Assembly (NCBI GenBank): GCA_905182995.1
Contig: CAJJDP010000099.1
Location: 129,404-193,403 of the forward strand
Source: Paramecium octaurelia
Taxonomy: Eukaryota; Ciliophora; Oligohymenophorea; Peniculida; Parameciidae
DNA length: 64,000 nucleotides
Reading direction: 5' to 3'
Shown piece after piece: positions 50,675-64,000 of this stretch (the first letter of the stretch is position 1; each line of letters opens with the position of its first letter). The position numbers and the translations under genes are program-made. Under the pieces are notes generated by a model, which saw nothing but the letters and a program-made list of their open reading frames with translations, had not been told where the DNA came from and made no database searches.

Positions 50675-52491
50675 TCATAGCTAAATCGAATATGTTGAAT
50701 ATATACTTTTTTAATGCATCTATTATTATTATGGCTAAGGAATATTAGATTGAGTAGAGATATTATGATCCCCTAAGAAGCTATTGTCTTTGGATATTTT
50801 CTTTCCATAATTGAAACTAGAGTTGCCCTTATCGGAGGGAATATAAAAAGATGTGCTTGTACCACTCGTAGGCATTTTTGCACTGATTCTCTTCTACGCA
50901 ACAGCAGCATTATTGCTCTGTTGTTATTAGGGTATTTAAGACTTCAGTTGATTTGAGGAGGCCTAATTTAAAGTAGCATAAACACTAACAGAGGGTGGTC
51001 TCTATTGTTGAGTTGTGATCTGGGGTTTTTGATTGGGTTAAGTCCAAGGAGACATAATTTATTTTTTGGAAATTGAATTATCACGTTCTATCTTATTGAT
51101 TGAAATGTCGACAGCATTTTTAGATTTTTAGTTTTCTTTATTCATTTCTTTACATAATTGTCCACTAATAAATTCCTTACTCATATTGACACTCTATTAT
51201 TATTATTATCCTAAATAATCTTTACTGCAATTTGACAAGTATTCCTTAAGGTAATTTTATGAAACATGTTAAACATTGGGATCCTGTTATTTAATTATGG
51301 GTTATTCGCTAGGAAGAGTAGAATTAGAAGGAGCATTAGGTTTTTTTGATGCATGTTAAAAACTCTAAGTTCTTTTTCGCTCTTATTGATTTTGATCAAC
51401 GCTTTTGAATTGATGATCAAATTTATTCTCATATTTGGTTTCATATTTCTTACTTATTTCTAAGTACAAGGCCTCTCTGTACTCCTTGATACTGAATTTC
51501 TTGTTATCATCCATAGAGATGATAATTGGATTTGTAGTACTCTCCTGATTATCATGATGAAAGGCACCAACATATGGATGTCTCAAGGCCTCTTCTACGG
51601 AGATCCTTTGGGAAGGGTTGAATGAAAGCAATCGTCGAATCAAATCCAATGCCTGAGGAGTGGCTTTTGGAAAATAATTTGTAAATCCAATTCTCTAGCC
51701 TTTAGGAATGTTGTTGACAATTTGAGAGGCCAAGGGTGCTTAGACACTTTCCAATTCAGAGGTGGTTGGTCTGCCTATGACTTCAAGGACCCTTTCGATT
51801 TGATTGAGGGTTGAACTACCAGGGAAGATTGGTTTCCCATTGATCATTTCTCCTAGGATGCAACCAACTGACCACATGTCAACAGCTTTGGTATATTGGG
51901 TGGATCCGAGGAGAATTTCAGGAGCCCGATACCAACGAGTTGCCACATATTCAGTCAGAATGGAGGTTTCATCGATTTGATTTAATAGACTTCTGGCTAG
52001 TCCGAAGTCTGCAACTTTGACATTACATTCTGCATCGAGTAACACATTTGATGGTTTAAGATCTCTATGAATGATTTCAGCAGAGTGAATGTATTTTAAT
52101 GCTTTGAGTATTTAATAGATTATATATCTGAAAATTAAAGTTTAAGAATATACCTCTAGTGTATTTCCTCGAGGATTCCTCCTCTGATTACAGCATGGAG
52201 GTCTGTTTCCATGAAATCAAAAACAATATACAGATCTTTGTTATTATCTGCTCGATGAATATTGGTCATTCGAATAACATTGTCGTGGAGCATCTCCTGT
52301 AAAAACATGACTTCTCGAAATGTGCGTTGTGCATCAGTGGCATTATGAAATGCATCAAATACTTTTTTGAGTGCTACAGTTTATTTTGTTTTTCGATCTA
52401 TGGCTTTCCAGACTACTCCATATGCTCCTTTCCCCATTTTCTGTAATACTTCGTACTTCTGCATTATGTGAGACTCGATTTCTTCGGTCAT
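50675..52491 (-). CDS. MAPK15/ERK7-8-like MAP kinase
   Basis: 596 residues after a single 26-nt intron. The complete kinase domain includes [21 protein letters not shown], the atypical-[14 protein letters not shown] helix, [18 protein letters not shown], the TEY activation motif, [14 protein letters not shown] and [40 protein letters not shown] and HPYVGAFH match the ERK7/ERK8 branch. A disordered Gln/Ser-rich tail of about 240 residues follows, as in that branch. These kinases autophosphorylate and act at basal bodies and cilia. It is divergent from the RING gene with 29 bp between starts. Confidence 0.94.
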
Positions 52492-52520
52492 TTTAAAAAA
52501 ATTAACTGTTAAAAATAATT
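52492..52520. promoter_or_regulatory. 29-bp bidirectional promoter, MAPK15-like and RING gene
   Basis: Two well-supported divergent genes have start codons 29 bp apart, mostly A and T. Promoter function inferred from layout. Confidence 0.5.
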
Positions 52521-53357
52521 ATGAAGAAACATAAATCCTACATCAATTACGAAGACATTATTGAAAAACCAACTCCATTGATCAATATGTAATAATCGTT
52601 TAATCTAAACGTGAATGTCAAATAACTCAAATAATAATAATCATCTCCACATATCCCTCTCATTAATCCAAAGAAACCTTATCTTCAATCCAGAACCAAT
52701 AATCGAAACAGTCTCCCAGTCATACGCTCTGCTATGCAATCACAAATTATGGACAGAGATACCCAATTAAATCAAAAGGAGCATCAATAATTAAAAACTG
52801 ATTATGAAAACCTTAAAATTGAGTATTCTAAGTAAGAATCACTTGTCTAGCAATTGATGAATGAGAATGCCCTCTTGAAGAGTCTCAATGCTGACCTTAA
52901 AAATCAGGTTGATGATCTTAAAATCAATATCAAAAGGTATCAATAAAATGACGAGGCTGCTTATTAATAATATCTCTCAAATTAATAAGAGTTAATTATA
53001 AAAGAATTAAAATCGAAGATTAATTAATTATCTGAGAAATTGATTCTTAAGGAAAAACAAGAGAGCCAACCAGCCAATTATCTTCTTTATGTCAATGAGA
53101 TTCAAAGTTTGTGTCTGGATCTCAAGAGACACTTGGAATGCAAGTACTGCGGAAAAGAATTGAAAGATCCAGTAACACTAATTCCATGTGCTCATTCGTA
53201 TTGCAAAGGATGTAGAAAGGGTTATTCCAATGATTGTTTTTTGTGTGGCAAAGAACTAAAATTAGAGGCGGTGTATCTAAATTAATTTATGATTGACATG
53301 ATGGCATTATATAAACGAAATATTGGACTCATTGAATAGTTGAAAAATAATTTATGA
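52521..53357 (+). CDS. coiled-coil RING-finger protein
   Basis: 278 residues, no intron. A polar Gln-rich start is followed by coiled coil around residues 75-175 (NENALLKSLNADLKNQVDDL), then a RING finger at about 210-250: ECKYCGKELKDPVTLIPCAH, SYCKGCRKG, CFLCGK. The Cys/His order is C-x2-C, C-x-H-x2-C-x2-C, C-x2-C, so all eight zinc ligands are present, with short spacing. Probable E3 ubiquitin ligase, inferred from the RING. It shares ATGA with the next ORF. Confidence 0.85.
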
Positions 53358-53656
53358 ATTAATAATCAAAGAACAAGTCTCTCTATTCCAAAAATATTAT
53401 TCCTAAGCACAATGAGCCCAAAGATATCGAGCATTGTCGATAGGCAATCAAGCAAATCATTGGCAATAGCGATGCTTCTCGCAATCAACCATATCATAAG
53501 TCTTCCGAAAACCATCACCAACAGCCTTAACTGAAGAAACACCTACACTCTACAGTACAATAGTATAATGAAAATGTGGGCAAGATGTTTACATCCTCTA
53601 AGTACGGAGTCGCATACATGTAGAAGAAGGTCATGCATAATATTGATTAACTATGA
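53354..53656 (+). CDS. 100-residue ORF overlapping the RING gene stop
   Basis: ATG at 53354 overlaps the RING-gene TGA (53355-53357). The frame gives MNQQSKNKSLYSKNIIPKHN, a His/Gln-rich middle and a coding-like end NVGKMFTSSKYGVAYMQKKV. It has no promoter space of its own. It may be the displaced 3' part of the RING gene through a one-base error in the A/T run before 53357 or an unseen intron, or a genuine downstream ORF. No domain recognised. Confidence 0.5.
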
Positions 53657-54274
53657 TATATTTGATCCACATTAAAACTTTTCTGTTATTACCAACAATT
53701 ATCTCATTCTCCTTTTTTGGAAGATTACCTTTAAATTTTTCCAGAATGATTTGGTATCAATTTAAATTTTGATACATATTTAAAGTCGATCATTAATAAT
53801 ACAATTAAGTATTCATCATTTCTTCTTAATTTTATTTATTCCCCCATCGATAAATTTAATTAAAAAGTATTAAAGAATGTTACAAATCCTTTTTGAAAAA
53901 AATCATAGTTTAAGTACATGCTTTAAAGATATTCAAATATGTCAAACAACCCATTCCTAATGTTAATATATTGTTGTTATCAATTTAAAAACTATTTATG
54001 TTATTTCTTATAAATATAAAATCTTTTTATTATATTGATATATAGAAATAACTTTTAATAAGCGCACATTTAGATTCCCTCTTCTTTATCAATACCAATA
54101 AGATATAAATGATATTTGTTTAGGAATAAAATTCTAATTCATATTGAAATAATATATTTATAAGTACTTTTGAAAACACATAAGTAATATGAATCTAATT
54201 ATATCTAGTTAATTATTATAGTAATATAATGTTATAATATTAAATTTTATATTATGTTGAATATGTTATAATTT
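53657..54274. other. convergent intergenic, nothing recognised
   Basis: 618 bp of very AT-rich DNA between two converging genes; no coding frame or RNA fold stands out. Confidence 0.5.
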
Positions 54275-57200
54275 TCACACTTCAATCATTTCAAAGAAAA
54301 TATTCGTTGCTGGATTAACAAATATTTTCACTAAAATTGTTTACAAGAGTCCAGTTGCGCCTGATAAACTCAATTGCACTGCCTTGAAAACAATTAATAG
54401 TTTAATTGGGTCTGATACACAATGAGTGTTTAGGAATCCCATAATGAAATTAAGACCCCACATATTTGATCTACTAATATCACCACCAGAATCGCTTGCT
54501 TCTAAGGCCATGGCTATTAGGATGAAGTAAATTAACAATGTAGTTAAGCCTATGAATATTCCCCATCCTATTTGTCTAACCACAAACACTTTGTGTGGCA
54601 TCAAGAACAGAATTACAAACATCTCAAAGTTAGACAATATGGCCGAGAAAACACTGAATATAACTGATTGCAAAGGTTCCAAGGGCACTTAGAAGAAGAT
54701 GTTAATGTAGCAAGTGTTAAGTATGGTCATGTATAACACACAGAATCTGATGGGACGAGGCAATCTTCTTTCAAAAACTAAAAAGATGCATAATAATTTG
54801 TGGAATAGAGCCATAAACAATAGAACATTGGCAAGGGTGAATTTAAGTTGACATCCACTTTCTAAGAACTTCTTTCGTTTGTAATCCCTATGCCATTGTT
54901 GAACTATTTGTTCTTTGATTTCATAAGTTGGTTCTGGCTCTTCTTAGAGATTTTCCTCTTCATTAGAAATATCTAAGATATCTTTCTCTTTCTCTTTTTC
55001 CTTCTCTTTTTCATTATTTTTATTCTTATTTCTCTTTCTCTTTCTCACGGTTGATTTTTTCTTTTATTTAGGTTCTATGATTTCAGATTAACCAGCTTCT
55101 TTGACATCCTTTTCAAATGAATCCTCTTAATTGTTCTGAGCAGGTTGATTGATATCAGTGACTTTGATAGCACTAAGTGCGCAACCATCGTCATCTTAAA
55201 GTTGAGGTAAATCATTTGATTGTAATTCTTGACAGAAAGGTGGTGTCATATCATTTTTTTTATTGAGGATAGGTGATTCTTTCAATTCTGGATGAAGTTC
55301 GTATTATTAGCTATCACCCAAATCATATTGAAGTGGTTAATCGGCTAAGAGTTATTGCTGTTGTTTTTGATCTTATTATTGGAATTGCTTTTCTAATTCT
55401 TAATTGAATTATTCTAGATCTGCAATACTCTCTGATTTGAATTATTACTATTATTAATCTTATAAGATTTAAGATTATTATTATGACTATGATTTCTATT
55501 GTTATGATTATGATTTCTATTATTATGATTATTATTATTATTATTGATGGGATACACTTTTTGATTTAATGGTTGCAATAGACATAGAGGATTTGGAAAA
55601 TTCAGGTTCTAATTATTTGAAGTATTTAGCTATTTCAGGTTCCTTTGGCTTTTCTTCAGGTTTCAAGTCTAAAATGTTTTCAGGAACTTCATAGATACTT
55701 TCCATGTTGTCACTATTTTCACTATCTTCTTCATCATAGACTACTTAATCGGGAGGTTTATCAGAATCATCAGAATCAGACTTATAAGTAGGTTCACTTT
55801 AAAGTGGAGGATTGGCATTTTATTCTTATTTGATTTCATTCATCTATCTAATCTTCATCAATTCTTCAGGTTCAATATCAGGTTGAACCATCACAATATC
55901 CACTGGAGCTTCCTCTTATAATGGGAACTAAACACTGGTGTTGATTGGTCTCTCAGGATTGTCTTGTTATTCCTCAAGTTGTTTTTATTACTCTTATTCT
56001 AATCTTAATTGTTCTTCATATTCTTATTACAGTTTCTACTCTATTTCCTTTTGTCTTTCCATTTTCAATTTTTGTTATTCAGATCTCTTGGCCTAGTTTT
56101 CTTCAGCCTTGATTCTAATATATTCTGATTCAACAAAATGAGGAGCCAACAATTTCTTCTCGTAATCTTCCCTATCTTTTTTGAATCCATATTTGACTGA
56201 AAACACTAAAGCAATAGTCATAAGGGCTAAAGCATAAACGATGACTGATTTGTAGAAGGGGAAGTTGAGTAAGGCTAACAATGCTTCCATAGAGAATGCC
56301 TTAGCGAATTTATCAAATGCTAGAGCATCAGCAATAGCATCACCAACTGAAGTAGGAGATAATTCTTCGCATTAGCATGTGACCGTTACAGCTCCCGTTG
56401 CATCAACCTATGTAACAGATTTACAGTTTCCTCCTCCTGCACTCCAACTTCCATCAGCACCTTTTCCAATACAAAATATGGCTTAAGATTCTGGTTCTTC
56501 ATCTAATTCATATAAATCTTAATAATATTGCATGTTTCTTCTTCCATAAAGTCTTCTGAGTCTTCTTAATCTTGCTGCTTTTTTTGCTGCGGTGACTCCA
56601 AAGGACATTGGTATTGGTTATTTTGGAACAATGACTGATCCATTGGCTAATTTGGGTTCAATATTTTAGACAGATGCTGGTACAGATCTACTTGGGAAGG
56701 AATCGTCAGTTGCATAAGGGTTATTGTTGAATTCAGCTTAATTGTAAGTAACAGTTGAGATAGAAGTGTCATCAGATGCTGTTGATTCATCATCATCACT
56801 GATTTTGATTTCCTTCTTTACTTTAGTGGGATCTGCTCCTGCCAAATATTCAGCCATCTTAGAAGGAGTAGCAATAGATGATTTCATAGAGAATGACCCA
56901 CCTGAGAATACTTTAGGAGGTGCATTGGGATCAGCTGTCTATGTTAAACCATATTTAACAGATTCCTGGACTTTAAACAATTTTGCATTATTCTCCTTCA
57001 TTTTTTACCAAGCAGCATCAGCATCACTGGTTGAATTACCGTCAGTTGAATTAGTTGAATTGGTTGATGTAGTTGTACTAGTTGAATCGATAGAATCAAT
57101 TTAATTCTATCCAGCTGCCAAGAGTCCATTTAATAACCCAGCAGTTCTCATAATGTCATTTTGGAGATTCTCTTTTATTCTAAACGATTTGAAGTCGACA

Positions 57201-60200
57201 TTACCATTTTCAATATCTCCTTGTAGATCACTGACTCCATTGGTACTAGCTGAAACAATACTATCTGCTTTATCTAATTCAGCATCCATATTAGCAGAAC
57301 TCATATTCAATTAGATATCTTCGTCATTCATTAGTTCTTCAATGGATTTGGTGAGAGCACTCTTAGTAGCAACACTGACATCCTGAGATTGCAGTTCTTT
57401 GAGTGATGCTAAAATACTTTGTTTGAGTGTGACTAATTTAGTCTACTCTGTCTTAATGATAGCAGTTTCATTATCATCTTGTTCAGAAGTTGGGTTGTCG
57501 ATGGTGATATCTTTGACACCAACAGCAAGAAGATTAAGTAAATTAATTTATTCTGGAATTGACAAAGTTGTTCTGTTCTAATAAAGTTATATAAATCTAT
57601 CTGTTGCATCTGCGATTTCTGCCAACTATCTTGATCTGAAGAAATAGGGTAATGGGGCAAATTTGTCTTCCTATTGTGATCTCTTCTTCAAATACTAAGC
57701 CACCTAAAGTTTATGTTTAAGATCAGCTTGATTCAATCCGACTACTACTGATGATGTGAGGTTTGTAAGGGCTCCCAAAGAATCTGAGATCGATGCCATC
57801 AGCATTATGAATGGCTGAGTTACAGCTGAATCACTCAAAGGATTTGGTAGAATAGTATTCAGTTCATTGTCAATAGAGTAATCAAGTAATAGAATCTGAT
57901 TTAATGAGGCAGCCTTCAAAATGTCATTGTTGTATTGAGTGGGAGAGTAGTAGAGTGTAAACTTATAAGTGAATGGTGAATCACTATCTTCACAATCAAC
58001 GACTTTTATAGTGAATTAAGTATCAAATGAAAGTCCACTCGTAGGAGATACCTATATTTTACAATTACGAGGTGGTATATTGATGTTGATAAGTAATGTA
58101 GTTGTGGATGGCATGAAGAATTGAGGATCGTAAACTGATGCCCTGAATCCTAATTAAGCAAGATCAGTTAAGTCATAGAAACTATCCCAGAATTTTATGG
58201 TTATTGAAGTGAAGTAGAATCTCAATGTTGCCACTACGTTGAAATCATATACTATTGCACCACCATAGTACAGACTATCTGGATTCTTTGTGGGATATAT
58301 GAATTTAATGCTGATTTCTTAATTCATGCTCACTCTCTTTGAAGTCAAATATTCAGGTCTCTTGAGTTCTAAAACTGGTATGTCTAATTCCACAATTACA
58401 ATAACTGCCTATGCGACCTCAAACAACTCACCTTTGGTACCATTCAAGTAGAAATTATAGGCATTATAAGGCACTAATCTTTTTGCTGGAACATATTAAG
58501 ATGTGGTTCTATTAAGTGGGATTTCTTCATCATAAACATCTGAACATGGTAGATTAGTATTTAGATTTACACATTTCCATACCAACTCAATTCCTACACT
58601 CTAATCTGTTTTGATGTTTGGATCCTTTGCCCATCCATTCACTTTCAATGGTACAGCATATCCATTCATTCTATTTCCTCCTTCAATTTCAACTTATAAC
58701 CCTTAATTCAAAAGTGTAATATCAACTGTGTAATTTGCTGAAATTGGTTTGGTTGTTAAAGTAGCTACCAAAGTAACTTGATATTAGAAACCACCTTTTC
58801 CTGAATAAGGAGGGATGTCTAGTTGAACAAATTGAACATCTGGAGCTTTTATACCTGTAAGGGCAGTGGAATCCTATAGAAGATATGATTCAACATCTCC
58901 CTTCTTGGCTTTATTTGACATCCACTCATAACTGATTGTTGATGCTATTATTTCTGTATTTCCAGAGAGACAACTTTAATGAATTATAGTACCCACTAAT
59001 TTGATTCTTGCATTTGTGTAATACACATGTGGGGCTAGTTCTTCGATTGATACAAATGGTGATTCATAAGTTGTAGTTGAAACCTAGTAATCTGAACTGA
59101 ACTCTGTATTCAAGAAATTGGTGAATGTATATTTAAATACATACTTTGAGTATTCTGATAATAACAAAGGTGGAATTTCGATCTTGCTATTCTTGGCAGT
59201 ATTTGCAGCATCAAATAAGCCTTATATTCTTCCTCTGACACTTGAGTTTTCTGGTTCAATTGAGACTATTGACCACGATTTCATATTCAACCCTCTACCA
59301 CCATCATTGAATACTTAGCTTGGGAAGAAAATGATCTTGCTGCATAAATTGCTATATTATGGGCCTGTAAATTTAACATAAGCAGCAGCAGGAGTATCTG
59401 GACCATTAATTTTGGCTACCAAGAAGTTTGTGTAGAATATCCCTTAGCAATCTTTTCTACCTACAACTGATTTCAAATTCAAAGTGATTGAAGCACCTAT
59501 TAAGAATTAGGCATTATTTCCGAAGACTATTATAGCTTGCTTTTAATTATTAGGATCCACATTGCACAAAGGCTTTCCACTTCCTAACTTGGCAAAGTCT
59601 TCATCATTGAACAATTTCTGACATACATCTCTGCTTGGTATAGTTGGGTCATTGATTCCTTTTATTGAGATTATTCCACCCAGATTTATTGTCATGGAAT
59701 CTAAACTATCCTTCATCTTAATATAAGGCACTCCATATTCGCAGGTTCCACATTCAGAGTATCCATGTTATCTTCTATCAATACCTGTAGTTGGACAATT
59801 ACAAATCTTTACTATATCTGGGCCTTCTCTATTACCAGCACAAGTTAGACAACCATTTTTATCACAAGTAACGCATTGCAAATCACATTTCTAACATTTA
59901 TCATTAGCATCATCATCGAAGTAACCTGATTCACATGTGCATTGTTCAGTAAGTATTCTATCTCCTCTACAACTTAAACAATTGGAACTTGAACTTGTAC
60001 AGGTTGTGCATTTAAAGTCACATTGAGGACAATTTGTAGATTTGCCATCTTCAAAAAGTCCATCTGAGCATAAACATAATTTATAAATTGGATTATCTGG
60101 TAATATTGTTGAATATCTATTTCCTTTACAAGTAATACAGTAATTAGCTTTGACTGCACAAGTTGAGCAAGTAGGATCACAAGCTGAACACATTTCCTTT

Positions 60201-63200
60201 TGAGCAGAAGAGTCTTCGTACTTTCCAGCTGGGCAAACACAACTTTAACCAACTCTGTCTCCTTTGCAGGTTATACATATATCACTTTTTCTTTGACAAG
60301 TAGCACATTGCCAAGCGCAAGGTTAACAAACAGCATTCTTATTGTCTTCATCATCAAAGTAACCAGGAGGACATGAACAAAATGGTGCATCTTGATTTCT
60401 ATTAGCTGCACATTTCAAACAATTGATGAAAGCTTCTTTACATGTCGAGCATTTATAATAACATTATTCACAATCAGCATTAGGTGAATCTATTAAGTAT
60501 CCATTTGGGCAATCACATTATGGTATTGTAAGTCTATTTGAAGGGCAGCCTCCAGTACAATTATTACTTTTAGTTTAACAATTGATGCATTGAATTGAAC
60601 ATTCTTAACATGTCAATGAATCGGGATCTCCAAATTTATGATCTCCACAATCTTAAATACATTTTCCATTTAGTAAATATGTCTATATTTCAGTATCAGT
60701 CTCTTTCAATGGACATGATAAACAACTAGTCTCATTCTCGTCTGAACATGTTAGACATGAAGAGTGACAATCTTGGCATTAGAATGTGGAAGGATTAAGG
60801 AATGACCTAACAGGACATTCAATATAGCAAGTATTTTTGTTTGGATAGAAATAGAGATCAGTAGGACAAGAGATGCATTCATTTGATTCTTTTCCTGTAC
60901 AATTAAAGCAGAATTTATCACAATTTGAACAAACATTACCATTTTTAAAGTATTCATCTGGACAACCAGTTTAACAAGTGTCTTTATATAAAAAGTAGCC
61001 ATCTGCACATGCAAGACATTGAGTGGATTTAACACCATCACATTTAGAACATCCTTAATAACACTTTTCACATTTTTGATTGGAATCATTTGAGAAATAT
61101 CCAGTTGAACATTCCTTAACACATTGTCCAGTAACAGAAAGATAAGTTGTTGAATAGCAACTGCTACAATTAGTATCCAAAACTCCAAAGCAAGTCTTAC
61201 AAGTTGCATTACAAATCAAACAAGTATTACCATTAATGCTGTCTGCATATGCATAAGAACCAGCTTAGCATGTGATTCTACAAACATCACTTTCCATATA
61301 TCTAATTTATGTAGCACCTGTTTTTGGATGAGTAACTGTTCCACATTTCAAACAATCCAAACTTGTAGAATCTAGACAAGTCTTACATGTCCAATCACAA
61401 TTTGAGCATTAATATGAATCTAAGTTATTATATTTTCCATCTGGACATATCTTGTAACATTGTACATTTTTCAAGACCTTATTACTATCATAAGTCTAGT
61501 CAATAAAGTAATCAGTATCACATTTAAGGCATTTTGTAGATCCTACTAACTTATCATCATAAACACAATTTTAACAATTGGGTACACATCCAACACAAAT
61601 AGGTTGAGTAGCATGTTTAATATATTTCTCTGGACATGTACTAACACAGTAAGAATTGTCAACTCTTAAAGAAATATCTGAACAAGAAGGACAAACAGTT
61701 GAACTATCATCACAAGTTTTACATAATCTATTGCAAAGAACACATGAGTTATTTTATACAAAATATCCATCTTGACAATTATTTAAGCATCTTGAATTGG
61801 ACAAAATCAAATTCTTACAAGATCTACAAGTGGTAGGTTAGTCATTCAAGCAAGTAAAGCAAGAACTATCACAAGTATCAAACAAGCAAACAGAATTTTA
61901 AATATCAGGTGAATAGAATTCTCCACATTGTTATTCACATGTCCAATCATAAACTCCAGTATCCGCATTCAATGAAACCTTCAAGAAATAATCAGTTTCA
62001 CAACTCAAACATTAATTGCTATCTGGACCAGTGCATGTAATACATGAAGAATTACAACTTTAGCAATTTTTCTGAGTTGAATCAAAGTATTACCCTGAGA
62101 CACAATAATTATAACAATTGTCTTCGAATAAGAAGTATTTAGAAGTATCGCAAGCATTGCAAGTTGTACCATCAATACATGTCAAGCAATTTTCCATACA
62201 TTTATCACAAGAGTGTGTAGTTTCATTCTAGAAGTACCCTTCAATGCAAGAGATCAAACATTAAGAGTTAAATAGGAAAAGCTTGTCGCTGCAACTTAAA
62301 CATTAATTTGTGGTTGGACCGTTGCATGTATTACATGACAAATTACATTATTTACATTGATCAACATTCAAATAGTAACCATCTATACATTTATCACTAC
62401 ATTTTCCTCCCATAAACATTAAGGTTCCACTACAAGTCAAACAATCATTCTCTTCAGGGCCTTAGCAAGTTAAACATGAAGTATGACAAACCTTGCATTT
62501 GTTGTCAACAGTGTCAGGATAGTAAGATGTATTACAATTTTGTAAGCATTTACCACTTGAGTCACTCTCCTAAAACTTTTGAAGGTATAATTCAAGGGAA
62601 CAAGTTGTACATTCTTAGATGTCATTACCTATGCATTACACACAAGTGTAATGACAAGAAACACAAACTTAATCGACAACCACATAACCTTCATTACAAT
62701 TATCTAAACATTCTCTGCCTTATTTAACCAAAGGAGCTGAGCATTCAGTACAATCTGTTGCATTTGATCCATCACATTCTTTACATCTTGAATTACATTT
62801 GATACATGATGAAGTCACAGAATATAAATATGTACCTGAAGGACATCCAGACGAACAAGTTCCTTCAAAGAGATAAAATCCTGTAAAGCAAGCTAAACAT
62901 TAATTGCTTAGGTTTCCTTCACAACTTCTGCATGATACATGGCATTTATCACAAATCATAATTGAATTATTTCTGTATGTTAAGGGTGGGCATTTGGAGA
63001 CACAATTAAAAGAGAGTGGATCTGATACAATATCACCATATAGTTGTTAATCTGTTGAAGTTCCATCTAAATTTTACACTGATTAAATTGGACACTAAGT
63101 TACACAACTGTTCAAAGACAAATAGTAATTCACTTGATAATTATTGATGTTTTTATTCATGCATGCTGTGCAACTATTAGCCGAAGAACTTGTGCAACTT

Positions 63201-64000
63201 CTACAATTGGTAGCGCATAATTAGCATGTTCTAGTGATTTGATCTCCATAATATTAATAAGGACAAACTGTAATACATGGTGAGTTGATATCAGCACTTA
63301 ATGGACTCATGAATCTGTTGGTTGTGCATAAGGTACATTTAGCTGAGGCATCTATGCATTTACTACAAAATTGATGACAAGTATCGCAATTACTATTTGA
63401 AGTATTAGGATAAGTTCCATCTGGACAGGTTTAATTACAAGAATAATTGAAATAGAACAATCTTGGGCTGGCATTTGGTAAACATGATTAGCATTTATCT
63501 GCTGTGGTACCAAAGCATGTCTTACAACCAGCATAACAATCTCTGCAAGCTCTTGTTCCTGCATCTCCATAAAACCCTGCAGGGCATGCTGTTTAGCATA
63601 AAGGTGGAATTCCAATTAAAAACGAGCCTTGAGTACATGATGCACAAGATGTAGAATTTGTGCAAGTGGCACAAGTGGAAATACAAGGCTTACAAGTCTT
63701 GGTTGTCGTATCAGGATAGAAACCATCAGGACAATATTGATTGCAGGAATTTGAATATAGGAAAGTAGTATTGCAACTTTGACAGTTATCTATCTTAGCT
63801 CCATTACAAGTTAAACAACTAGGATCACATTATTTGCAAGTTCTTGTTAGAGTATCTCCATATTAATTGCTTAAGCAACTTGTAGTGCACAATATTCCAG
63901 TGTAGAAAGTAGAATCATTACATCTTTAGCAAGAAATGCTATCATTGCAAACAGAACAATTTGAAATACAAGATGTACATGTTGTGCCTGTCTTATAGGA
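54275..64000 (-). CDS. giant Cys-rich polycystin-1-like receptor, N terminus outside window
   Basis: At least 3241 residues in one uninterrupted frame. From 64000 to about 59740 are dozens of furin-like Cys-rich repeats (patterns such as CDPSCLTCNGAKIDNCQSC and CPAGFYGD). From 59740 to 57960 is a beta-rich region resembling REJ/PKD sequence (IQVSPTSGLSFDTQFTIKVV). Around 56480-56360 is a GPS-like motif, GADGSWSAGGGNC then VTVTCQCEEL. A membrane span follows at 56285-56200 (SVIVYALALMTIALVF), then a long acidic, Gln/Glu/Lys-rich cytosolic linker to 54900 with no recognisable PLAT domain. At least four more spans occupy 54890-54330. A surface receptor or mating/sensory role is inferred. Confidence 0.88.
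55430..55550 (-). repeat. ATT/ATG-type microsatellite within giant receptor linker
   Basis: A run of ATT, ATG and GAT-like triplets codes for a low-complexity Asn/His/Gln-rich piece of the cytosolic linker on the minus strand. Likely unstructured and length-variable. Confidence 0.6.

Noticed and set aside
60751..61209. A 152-codon minus-strand frame inside the giant receptor
   Set aside because: It is a shifted frame of the Cys-repeat DNA; the true frame, with regularly spaced Cys, runs straight through. Similar shadows at 63352-63615 and 59974-60252 were also dropped.

Overview
The window reads as macronuclear DNA of a Paramecium-type ciliate. Long open frames appear only when TAA and TAG are read as glutamine and TGA is the sole stop. 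Frames are interrupted by tiny GT-AG introns; I resolved about 48 of 20-33 nt. The DNA is very AT-rich and genes are packed on both strands, some divergent pairs sharing fewer than 50 bp. No bacterial signals, CRISPR arrays, transposons or internal eliminated sequences were recognised.

Layout. 1-8.4 kb: partial hypothetical gene (-), ribosomal eS25 (-), RidA (+), a two-pass dCache membrane protein (+), a spartin/senescence-domain protein (-), the R-SNARE Ykt6 (+), thioredoxin (-) and an AMPK gamma-like four-CBS protein (-). 8.6-17.1 kb: a small membrane protein, a CDPK-like pseudokinase, a weak ORF, the spliceosomal protein SMU1 and a second pseudokinase. 17.3-28.1 kb: a long coiled-coil protein with a VHS-like start and an adaptin-appendage-like end, two ciliate-type unknowns back to back, a CDKL5-like kinase and a third pseudokinase (-). 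28.4-36.5 kb: a 2640-residue ubiquitin protease. 36.6 kb: U5 snRNA (-). 37.5-44.9 kb: an unknown protein, proteasome subunit Rpn9, a Q-SNARE, decayed DNA and a Skp1-like protein (-). 45.1-49.4 kb: two more pseudokinases around a membrane protein. 50.1-53.7 kb: an 83-residue Cys-tailed protein, a MAPK15/ERK7-like kinase (-), a RING protein and an overlapping 100-residue ORF. 54.3-64 kb: one intron-poor frame of at least 3241 codons (-), a Cys-rich polycystin-1-like receptor that continues past the window.

Two single-N gaps (10146 and 24287) are each flanked by 1.34-1.37 kb direct repeats that look like unmerged contig overlaps. They create false truncated copies of a pseudokinase and of the CDKL5-like kinase.

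The most unusual signal is a set of five dispersed paralogues with an MG-x-C start, a kinase fold whose HRD loop is replaced by H-G-x-L and which lacks DFG, and C-terminal EF-hands. They look like a family of membrane-anchored, catalytically dead, calcium-binding kinases. The remaining genes are mostly housekeeping (translation, proteasome and ubiquitin, SNARE traffic, splicing, energy sensing) plus two kinases of ciliary families.
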